Assembly (NCBI GenBank): GCA_028284395.1
Contig: JANQRV010000613.1
Span: 1 to 32,259 of the forward strand
DNA from: Saprospiraceae bacterium
GTDB lineage: Bacteria > Bacteroidota > Bacteroidia > Chitinophagales > Saprospiraceae
Length of the DNA stretch: 32,259 bases
Direction: 5' to 3'
Shown here: positions 26,881 through 32,259 of the stretch, one piece after another
How the letters are laid out: each line of letters begins with the position of its first letter
Position numbering within the stretch: the first letter of the stretch is position 1
Program-made: the position numbers and the translations under genes
The notes under the pieces: model-generated
What the model was told of the DNA's origin: nothing
Seen by the model: the letters and a program-made list of their open reading frames with translations, nothing else
The model's database searches: none

Positions 26881-27575
26881 TTATAAAATGCCTTGATTAC
26901 TTTGATCAGTCTTTCTTTAGAATAGGATTCAAGGCCCTTGGGTTCTGGTTTCCTTCGTTGGAAATATTCACTGCGCACCATGCGCATCAATTCTTTATGA
27001 TTTCGCCCCTTCAGTTCTTCTTCCGAGACCTTCGGACCGATGTAACTCTGGAAATTGATGCCGCGTGCTTGTAACCTTTGAGCAATCGGCTGACCATCTC
27101 TTGCCTTGAACTTATCATTAGTACGTTTAAAATGGTAAACGATCTTATTTTGGAAATCCCGGGTTAGAGCTTTTGCCAGGACCATCTCATTTTTATTGAT
27201 CTTATAAAGCGCATAAATTCCGAGGATGGCGGAACCATCATTCGCCTCCTCTTCATCTTCATTCAATTCTATAATAAACAAATTCCCATTATGGACATTC
27301 CAACTTCCCGTATTCTCGGATTCCCAGTAGGTGCTATCGGAATTCAACCGGATCAACTTCGCCCGATTGGGAGTGTTGTAGGCTCGCTTTCGCCCCTTGA
27401 TGTAATAGGTCTTTTGATGTTCAACCCAGTTTTGGTTCAAGATCTTTTTCAGGCTATTCGGACCGATGCGTTTTGCCCGGGTATCACCGGCTGGAAAAAC
27501 CGGGACTGGCGGAGCCTGGGCGGCGACCAGGGTAGTCGTCAAGAGGGCAAAAAGAAGCAACACTTTCGTTTTCAT
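26877..27575 (-). CDS. Exported protein of unknown function
   Basis: From the ATG at 27575 the protein has 232 residues and begins with a signal peptide (MKTKVLLLFALLTTTLVAAQ). A longer in-frame start at 27641 would place 22 residues before the signal peptide and upstream of the promoter box, so I reject it. The mature part has a beta-rich middle region (KLIRLNSDSTYWESENTGSW, then NLFIIELNEDEEEAN) that looks like a small lipocalin-type fold. The C-terminal 60 residues are basic and helical with KGRNHKELMRMVRSEYF. I do not recognise a family. Its stop overlaps the dnaG start by 4 bp. Confidence 0.82.
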   Translation of the reverse strand: MKTKVLLLFALLTTTLVAAQAPPVPVFPAGDTRAKRIGPNSLKKILNQNWVEHQKTYYIKGRKRAYNTPNRAKLIRLNSDSTYWESENTGSWNVHNGNLFIIELNEDEEEANDGSAILGIYALYKINKNEMVLAKALTRDFQNKIVYHFKRTNDKFKARDGQPIAQRLQARGINFQSYIGPKVSEEELKGRNHKELMRMVRSEYFQRRKPEPKGLESYSKERLIKVIKAFYK

Positions 27576-27599
27576 AACTAATTCGGATGGATGATAGTA

Positions 27600-27607
27600 C
27601 AAAGCTA
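27600..27607 (-). promoter_or_regulatory. Promoter -7 box of the exported protein-dnaG unit
   Basis: The minus strand reads TAGCTTTG, an exact TAnnTTTG match, 24 bp before the ATG at 27575. It would also drive dnaG. No clear -33 TTTG is visible. Confidence 0.55.
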
Positions 27608-27804
27608 ATAAAATAGAATGCTTTTTTAAACTGTATTTCAAGACCGCTTAACGTTCTTTAACGGCTTGTTAAAAACTTTAATGATGAAAAAATTAATATT
27701 ATTAACCGCTCATTTAAAGCATTTTATACATAAAATATTAACATAGGTTAAATTCAATAACGACTGCGATCATAACACTTTGACGATTTTCAACGTCTTA
27801 TAGT

Positions 27805-27935
27805 CACACAGCAGCGCGAGGAATCACGAACGACAGAGGGGGCGGAACGACGTTGCCGTAATGAATGGAAAATAATGGGTGTTCTCATAATGTGATTGCC
27901 CCGCTATCTAAAGTGAATAGCGGGGTAATTTTTTA
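27805..27935 (+). ncRNA. Candidate small RNA of unknown class
   Basis: The plus strand ends in an intrinsic terminator although no plus-strand gene precedes it. The segment 27816-27828 (core GCGAGGAATCAC) can pair with 27891-27904, with one mismatch and one bulged G, and this uses the same bases as the 5' arm of the terminator. A small hairpin at 27843-27858 and a direct repeat GAACGAC (27828-27834 and 27845-27851) lie inside. The 5' end is only guessed from a TTTGACG...TATAG string at 27779-27803. No SRP, tmRNA or RNase P motif is recognised; a 6S-like RNA is possible but not shown. Confidence 0.35.
27897..27934 (+). terminator. Plus-strand intrinsic terminator
   Basis: CCCCGCTAT (27899-27907) pairs with ATAGCGGGG (27917-27925) around a nine-base loop, with a G-U and a U-A pair possible below. 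TTTTTT at 27929-27934 follows on the plus strand. On the minus strand, after yebC, no U-tract follows, though the hairpin could still protect or weakly end the yebC transcript. Confidence 0.75.
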
Positions 27936-27938
27936 TGG

Positions 27939-28688
27939 TCAATGCTGTGCTTCAATTTCCGGGGGCATTTCGAGGTTGTGAAAAACTTGTTGCACATCGT
28001 CGTCGTCTTCAAGTGTTTCCACCAGTTGCAGTGCCTTATGCGCAGTTTCCGCATCGAGGTTTACGGTGGTGGTGGGAATTCTTTCCAAAGTGGCGCTGGA
28101 GGGTTCGAGTTTCAAGTCTTCCAATTTCTTCTGCATATTGCCAAAATCGCCAAAATCTACCGTAACCGTAATTTCGCTGCTCTCTTCATCTAATTCAATC
28201 TCTTCTGCTCCTCCTTCTATCAACTCCAGTTCCAGTTCCTCAACATCGTAGCTACCCCGCGGAATCACAAAAAAGCCCTTGCGCTCAAATAGGAAATCTA
28301 CCGAACCGGAAGTTGCCAGATTGCCTCCCCCTTTGCTGAAGGTAGCCCTCACGCTGGCAATTGTTCTTTTCAAGTTGTCGGTTGTACACTCTAAAAAAAC
28401 GGCGACACCTCCGGGGGCATATCCTTCGTAGGTAGGTTGATACAGTGCCCCGGAATCGGACTCCAATGCTTTTTTGATGGCGCGTTCAATATTTTCCTTT
28501 GGCAAATTGGCCCCTTTGGCATTGGCCAAAGCCAGACGCAGGCGCGGATTGAAATCGGGGTCTCCACTGGCACCTTCTTTCACTGCTACGGAAATCTCTT
28601 TTAAAATTCGCGAAAAGATTTTGGATCGCTTGGCATCTAACACACCTTTTTTCCGCTTGATCTTTGACCATTTATTATGACCTGCCAT
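27939..28688 (-). CDS. yebC: YebC/PmpR-family protein
   Basis: The 249-residue protein has the typical YebC opening, MAGHNKWSKIKRKKG, then DAKRSKIFSRILKEI and NLPKENIERAIKKA, and the full three-domain length. The family has been described as transcriptional regulators and, more recently, as ribosome-associated factors that help translate difficult motifs such as polyproline. The role in this organism is inferred. It begins 11 bp after the YbbR-like gene ends and is probably the last gene of the DUF1573-yajC-ybbR transcript. The C-terminus is acidic. Confidence 0.96.
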   Translation of the reverse strand: MAGHNKWSKIKRKKGVLDAKRSKIFSRILKEISVAVKEGASGDPDFNPRLRLALANAKGANLPKENIERAIKKALESDSGALYQPTYEGYAPGGVAVFLECTTDNLKRTIASVRATFSKGGGNLATSGSVDFLFERKGFFVIPRGSYDVEELELELIEGGAEEIELDEESSEITVTVDFGDFGNMQKKLEDLKLEPSSATLERIPTTTVNLDAETAHKALQLVETLEDDDDVQQVFHNLEMPPEIEAQH

Positions 28689-28699
28689 AAGTTTGAAAA

Positions 28700-29707
28700 T
28701 TATTGAGGAATCGATGGTTTGTCGACCTCTACGGCAAGAGAATCTTTCTTGATGATGAAAAACTCCGCAGCACGCGGAGCGTAAACAACATTTGTAACGT
28801 AGGGAGGGTAATGCGTAAGTACTACCGGAACGGTATTCTTGCTTCCATTCTTTTCGGCCTCTTTCAAATCCACTTGCAAAGAAAAATCTTTTGATGAAAT
28901 TTCATTGTACTGACTCAGACCGATGACACAGGTCAGTTTAATCTTCTCCGGAAATATCTTCAGACTGTCGGGGGCATTTCTGACCTTCACGGGAATGAGG
29001 AAAGAGCGTTCCGTGTATTGCTCCACCGGAATTTCGACTCGCGTCTCAGCGAAATTAAGCTCGATCTCCTTGGAAGGCTCCCTCAAACTACAATCGACCG
29101 CCACCGAATTATTGAGATTTTCGAGAATCAAAGAATCGGTTGTCCAAAATTCAATCTGCCGGACGAGAGACTCCGGACCACTCACGGTCACCTTCCCTGG
29201 ATTCATCGTTATGGAATCCCTCAAATGATATTCGTCGGCATAGGACAATCGCTCCAAGAGGCGGATGGGAACTTCTTTCTCAATCCGGTCTTCTAAAGCC
29301 ACACTAAAACCGTCGTAGCCATACCGTGAAATATTGATTTCTTTGGATGCAAATTGATTGCTGATGTCATTACTGAGTCGCATCTGGTTCAGCATTTGCG
29401 GGTTTTCGTCCGCTAAGTTGTAATGCAATCGAATTTTCGGATTGGAAAAGAATTCGAACATTAAACCCCAACCGGTACCGCGTATTTCTACGGTGTGTTC
29501 CTCCGGTGGATAAACGGAAAACGCCTTGCCTTCCGGCAAAGAAAAAGAGAAAAGAACTGGTTTCTCGGTGAGGTAATAATTGGACATTTTGACCAGCCAC
29601 CAAAAGATCAGAGCAATGGCAATGCAAGTCAAGAACGTAGCGCGATCTTCACTAATGTTTTTTCGCAATCGGTCCTTCAACCGATCAAGCAGAGACGAAA
29701 ATTGCAT
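28700..29707 (-). CDS. YbbR-like domain protein
   Basis: The 335-residue protein has one N-terminal membrane helix (about 24-42, ATFLTCIAIALIFWWLV) and an extracytoplasmic region built of YbbR-type beta repeats, with VTVSGPESLVRQI as the most typical motif. In Firmicutes the related CdaR regulates the diadenylate cyclase CdaA; in Bacteroidota the gene usually sits next to yajC, as here, and its function is not established. The start overlaps the end of yajC by 23 bp, suggesting coupled translation. Confidence 0.85.
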   Translation of the reverse strand: MQFSSLLDRLKDRLRKNISEDRATFLTCIAIALIFWWLVKMSNYYLTEKPVLFSFSLPEGKAFSVYPPEEHTVEIRGTGWGLMFEFFSNPKIRLHYNLADENPQMLNQMRLSNDISNQFASKEINISRYGYDGFSVALEDRIEKEVPIRLLERLSYADEYHLRDSITMNPGKVTVSGPESLVRQIEFWTTDSLILENLNNSVAVDCSLREPSKEIELNFAETRVEIPVEQYTERSFLIPVKVRNAPDSLKIFPEKIKLTCVIGLSQYNEISSKDFSLQVDLKEAEKNGSKNTVPVVLTHYPPYVTNVVYAPRAAEFFIIKKDSLAVEVDKPSIPQ

Positions 29708-30005
29708 CCGTTAACTCCTTTGAAACCATATTTTTAGTGACTCGCAGATACACCTTGGTTCCCACTTCCAAAGTAATGATGGCTTCTTCGATTTTAGTGA
29801 TTTTTCCGAGAATGCCACTAGCGGTCACAACTTGATCTCCTTTTTGCAAATCGTCAACAAATTTGCGTTGCTCTTTCTGTTTCTTCGCTTGTGGACGGAT
29901 CAAAAACAACCAGAACACCAACAACATTGCTCCCAGGAAAACAAAATTCAGTGTCCCGGGGTCGGCGGCTGCTTGCAAAATGATCGGATCTCCATAAAAT
30001 ACCAT
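29685..30005 (-). CDS. yajC: Preprotein translocase accessory subunit YajC
   Basis: The 106-residue protein has one membrane helix (about 17-37, ending in LIRPQAKKQKEQ, the family signature) and a small cytoplasmic domain with KGDQVVTASGILGKI. YajC associates with SecDF and the Sec translocon. Its length is typical. It lies 63 bp downstream of the DUF1573 lipoprotein gene and overlaps the YbbR-like gene by 23 bp. Confidence 0.96.
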   Translation of the reverse strand: MVFYGDPIILQAAADPGTLNFVFLGAMLLVFWLFLIRPQAKKQKEQRKFVDDLQKGDQVVTASGILGKITKIEEAIITLEVGTKVYLRVTKNMVSKELTDAIFVSA

Positions 30006-30068
30006 GTCTCAAAAATTTATGTTGAATTCGTTGAAAACTCAAGTTTAAGTGATCAAAAAGTTGGCCAA

Positions 30069-30602
30069 TTATTTGTTGACTGCCTGGGCAGGGTCTTCTT
30101 TAGGAACAACAAAACCCTCCAGGTGGACAACGGTCGCAGCCGGATAGGTATTGGCCGTAATGGTAACCGGCTTTCGCTGATTGTTTCCCTTCCCGCTCGT
30201 ATTGAATTTCACCTCGATTTGTCCCTTTTCACCGGGTGCAATCGGTTCCTTTGGCCAATCCGGAACCGTGCATCCACAAGTGGAACGGGCATTGGAAATA
30301 ACCAGGGGTTGATTTCCGGTATTGGTAAAACGGTAAACGTGAGTGACGACTTCCCCTTCCGTCACCTCGCCGAAATTGTAGGTGGTGTTCTCAAAAGACA
30401 TTTTAGCTACATTGACCGTGTCTTCTGGAACTGCAGCAGTTACCGGATTGCGAATAATGGATGAATTGGTAATCTTGCTCGCATTTGTGATTTCCTGTAC
30501 CGACTTTTCCTTCGTCATTTCACTTCCACTCTGACAAGAAAATGCTCCAACTCCAGTCAGCAGGATCATTATTGCCAGCATGAGCTTACTCAATGGTTTC
30601 AT
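30069..30602 (-). CDS. DUF1573 lipoprotein
   Basis: The 177-residue protein has a hydrophobic signal ending in GAFSC (C23), a plausible though not ideal lipobox. The DUF1573 domain spans about 67-170 with TYNFGEVTEGEVVTHVYRF, then ARSTCGCTVPDWP and IAPGEKGQIEVKF. It is an immunoglobulin-like beta fold of unknown function, abundant in Bacteroidota. The conserved CGC pair may bind metal or form a disulfide. It heads the operon with yajC, the YbbR-like gene and yebC. Confidence 0.9.
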   Translation of the reverse strand: MKPLSKLMLAIMILLTGVGAFSCQSGSEMTKEKSVQEITNASKITNSSIIRNPVTAAVPEDTVNVAKMSFENTTYNFGEVTEGEVVTHVYRFTNTGNQPLVISNARSTCGCTVPDWPKEPIAPGEKGQIEVKFNTSGKGNNQRKPVTITANTYPAATVVHLEGFVVPKEDPAQAVNK

Positions 30603-30660
30603 TAATTCTAATTTTAACGAGGAGGTCTTCGAGTCTCCTTACAAGTTACAATCAAAAATG

Positions 30661-30668
30661 CAAATTTA
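30661..30668 (-). promoter_or_regulatory. Promoter -7 box of the DUF1573-yajC operon
   Basis: The minus strand reads TAAATTTG, an exact TAnnTTTG match, 58 bp before the ATG at 30602. The leader contains a small hairpin (AGGAG/CTCCT, about 30622-30641). No clear -33 element is seen. Confidence 0.55.
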
Positions 30669-30702
30669 TAGCTTTTTGGAGATGTTAGCAGAAATTTGTT
30701 CA

Positions 30703-30710
30703 TAATTTTG
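30703..30710 (+). promoter_or_regulatory. Promoter -7 box of aroK
   Basis: TAATTTTG matches TAnnTTTG and lies 36 bp before the ATG at 30747. The nearest TTTG upstream (30675-30678) is 24 bp away, longer than usual. Confidence 0.55.
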
Positions 30711-30746
30711 TATCCTGGGTCTGTTTCAAATTCTCAATACTGAAGG

Positions 30747-31259
30747 ATGCGTATTTTTCTCCTGGGCTTTATGGGAAGCGGCAAAAGCTATACGGGTCGC
30801 CTTCTCGCTAAACATATGGATCTCCCTTATGTGGACCTCGATGATCAGATCGAAGCCATGGCGAAAGCTTCCATTCCCGAAATTTTTAACCATTTTGGAG
30901 AAAAGCATTTCCGGAACCTGGAACGCGATGCATTGCACCAAATGACCACCCATACAAAAGCCATCATCTCCTGCGGTGGTGGTACGCCGTGTTTTTTCGA
31001 CAATATGGACTGGATGAATGCCCATGGTGTGACCATCTATCTGGATGCTTCCCCCGAGACGTTGCAACAAAGGCTCATTGACCAGCAAGATCACCGGCCA
31101 CTCCTAAAGAACAAAACGCGCGAGCAACTGTTGGAATTCATCCAAAAAAAAATAGAGGAAAGACAGGTATACTATCACCAGGCCCATTACATCGTTCGAC
31201 AAGAAACTTTTCATACGGATACCGTTTCGGCCATTTTGCAGCTGCTAAATCGAAACTAA
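30747..31259 (+). CDS. aroK: Shikimate kinase
   Basis: The 170-residue enzyme phosphorylates shikimate to shikimate 3-phosphate with ATP in aromatic amino acid synthesis. Visible motifs are the Walker A GFMGSGKS (7-14), DLDD (30-33) and R56 for shikimate binding, the CGGGTP Walker B-like loop (76-81), and the lid RPLL starting at R117. The length is typical. The next gene begins 6 bp downstream, so the two form an operon. Confidence 0.97.
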   Translation: MRIFLLGFMGSGKSYTGRLLAKHMDLPYVDLDDQIEAMAKASIPEIFNHFGEKHFRNLERDALHQMTTHTKAIISCGGGTPCFFDNMDWMNAHGVTIYLDASPETLQQRLIDQQDHRPLLKNKTREQLLEFIQKKIEERQVYYHQAHYIVRQETFHTDTVSAILQLLNRN

Positions 31260-31265
31260 AGGATC

Positions 31266-31874
31266 ATGATGAATTCCAACGCATTCCCTTGCATTGCCGG
31301 TGTTGATTACGGTAGTAAACTGGCTGGAACAACCGTCTTCGGACTGGCAAATAACGGAATCATCCAGCTATTCCAGGTAGCGAAGCGCAAAGATGCAGAT
31401 GCTTTTATCGAAGCATTGATCGAAAACCACCGTCCCTCACTGTTGTTCATCGATGCCCCCTTATCACTGCCGGGAGTATACTACGCCCCGCAGGAGTACA
31501 ACGATTACTTTTACCGGGAGGCCGACCGGACATTAAAGGCGATGTCTCCCATGTTCCTCGGAGGCTTGACCGCCCGTGCCATGCGACTTAAAGCAAAGGT
31601 TTCGCAGCATTTTTGTCCGGTCCTGGAAGTCTATCCGGGATACCTGGCAAAAGAATTGGGATTAACCGAATCGGGATACAAGAAACAGAAAGAGCAGATA
31701 CCCGATGTTCTTTCAGTCGTAGCTAAAACCCTCCCCTATCCCATTATCGACCAACCGCAAATCACCAATTGGCATCAGATCGACGCTCTACTGGCATTGG
31801 TGAGCGGATTCCGGTATTGTCGGCAAACACATGCAAGTTTTGGAAGGGAAGCAGAAGGCATCATTATCATCTGA
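31266..31874 (+). CDS. DUF429-family protein (predicted RNase H-like fold)
   Basis: The 202-residue protein has the acidic motifs of DUF429: IAGVDYGSK at the start, FIDAPLSLP (about 58-66), LEVYPGYLAKELG (about 121-133) and HQIDALLALVSG near the end. DUF429 is predicted to adopt an RNase H fold, and nuclease activity is inferred only. Two ATG codons in tandem (31266 and 31269) could serve as the start. It is co-transcribed with aroK, but no functional link is evident. A hairpin over the stop codon (31868-31885) may mark the 3' end. Confidence 0.82.
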   Translation: MMNSNAFPCIAGVDYGSKLAGTTVFGLANNGIIQLFQVAKRKDADAFIEALIENHRPSLLFIDAPLSLPGVYYAPQEYNDYFYREADRTLKAMSPMFLGGLTARAMRLKAKVSQHFCPVLEVYPGYLAKELGLTESGYKKQKEQIPDVLSVVAKTLPYPIIDQPQITNWHQIDALLALVSGFRYCRQTHASFGREAEGIIII

Positions 31875-31885
31875 ATTCGCAGATG
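31868..31885 (+). terminator. Weak hairpin over the stop of the DUF429 gene
   Basis: CATCTG and CAGATG form a six-pair stem around AATTCG. There is no U-tract after it, so the call is weak. Confidence 0.3.
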
Positions 31886-31900
31886 AGGCCAATTGCCCCC

Positions 31901-31931
31901 TTGTGGATTTACAGATTAACCGCTACATTTA
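31901..31931 (+). promoter_or_regulatory. Possible promoter of the last gene
   Basis: TTG at 31901-31903 and TACATTTA at 31924-31931 are 20 bp apart; the -7 box has one mismatch to TAnnTTTG. It lies 31 bp before the ATG at 31963. Confidence 0.4.
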
Positions 31932-31962
31932 AGCTCCAAAATACGACGTAAATAGCACGCCC

Positions 31963-32259
31963 ATGGCATTTAAGCTCTCCATCCCCTTTAATCTCTTTGA
32001 AATCACCTTACAATCCGGCCAGACGGTAAGTGTTCCCTTTACCGACAAAGAGGCTTTCAGCGTTGGTGCCGGGGTCGAACAAGTCGTCCAAAAGTACGGT
32101 GCTCAAATCCAGGAACACATTTTAAATAAAGGAGGGTTCTCCGCATTGTTGGATGAAATTCAACGGTCGGAGGTGGAGAAGCAAAAGTTGGAGGTCTACT
32201 TCGAGGGAGCTCGTGATGGTTTTACTTTTCCAGACCTCGTTCTCCATTTCGACTATTTT
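31963..32259 (+). CDS. Unrecognised gene, 5' part only
   Basis: An ATG at 31963 opens 99 codons that run off the right edge without a stop; an in-frame TAA at 31930-31932 lies upstream. The visible part starts MAFKLSIPFNLFEITLQSG and is a mix of short strands and an amphipathic helix, with no signal peptide or membrane segment. Codon usage looks like that of its neighbours. I cannot assign a family from this fragment. Confidence 0.7.
   Translation, partial: MAFKLSIPFNLFEITLQSGQTVSVPFTDKEAFSVGAGVEQVVQKYGAQIQEHILNKGGFSALLDEIQRSEVEKQKLEVYFEGARDGFTFPDLVLHFDYF

Larger units (their letters stand above)
27576..27938. other. 363-bp intergenic region between the dnaG unit and yebC
   Basis: Both flanking genes are on the minus strand. 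The left third (27640-27760) is AT-rich with repeated TTAAC or TTAAA words. The right part holds a GC-richer segment ending in a plus-strand hairpin with a U-tract, described as a candidate RNA. No credible ORF is present. Confidence 0.6.

Noticed and set aside
27576..27641. Longer start for the exported protein before dnaG
   Set aside because: It places 22 residues before a good signal peptide and starts upstream of the TAGCTTTG box at 27600-27607.
27897..27934. Hairpin taken simply as the yebC terminator
   Set aside because: On the minus strand the hairpin is preceded by an A-run and followed by no U-tract, so the plus-strand reading is stronger; a minor role for yebC remains possible.
1..32259. 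CRISPR arrays, tRNA, rRNA, insertion sequences, prophage or toxin-antitoxin modules
   Set aside because: No regularly spaced repeats, cloverleaf-like T-loop motifs, terminal inverted repeats with transposase, or phage genes were found by reading; all large genes are ordinary chromosomal families.

Overview
This 32 kb window is chromosomal core-genome DNA of a Bacteroidota (Bacteroidetes) bacterium, most likely a member of the Saprospiria. That placement is inferred from protein style and is less certain than the phylum. The phylum call rests on many upstream boxes of the TAnnTTTG type, weak or absent Shine-Dalgarno sequences, the DUF1573-yajC-ybbR gene order, a long TamB with the Bacteroidota-type C-terminus, and several small lipoproteins. 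No rRNA, tRNA, CRISPR array, insertion sequence or phage gene was seen.

Layout. Positions 1-7268 hold a minus-strand cluster: folP, a 487-residue membrane protein of unknown function whose GTG start overlaps the folP end, and a tamB-like gene that runs off the left edge. A plus-strand block follows (7358-14596): a DinB-family protein, a DUF4230-like anchored protein, an orphan LuxR-type response regulator, a secreted protein with three LysM domains, and a GH31 alpha-glucosidase. From 14656 to 21492 the genes are on the minus strand: a DUF6438 lipoprotein, yidC, a class I aminotransferase with an upstream lipoprotein, and a two-gene unit made of an OmpA-family protein and a membrane coiled-coil protein with duplicated helix-hairpin-helix modules. 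ffh (21878-23284, plus) converges with a minus-strand membrane-anchored subtilisin-like protease. Next come dnaG, translationally coupled to a small exported protein, and then yebC, a YbbR-like gene, yajC and a DUF1573 lipoprotein, all on the minus strand. The right end is plus strand: aroK, a DUF429 gene and the first 99 codons of an unrecognised gene.

Shared themes. Several genes serve protein export and envelope biogenesis: ffh (co-translational targeting), yidC (membrane insertion), yajC (Sec accessory) and tamB (outer-membrane or lipid transport). The OmpA-family and LysM proteins probably contact peptidoglycan. The others are housekeeping genes for folate (folP), shikimate (aroK), replication (dnaG) and glycan breakdown (GH31).

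The least explained part is the 363-bp gap 27576-27938. It carries a plus-strand hairpin with a U-tract, although both flanking genes are on the minus strand. An upstream segment can pair with the 5' arm of that hairpin. I read this as a candidate small RNA, unproven. Other points of interest are a probably leaderless membrane protease, a degenerate second OmpA-like module, a response regulator with an altered acidic pocket, and a perfect 32-bp palindrome.
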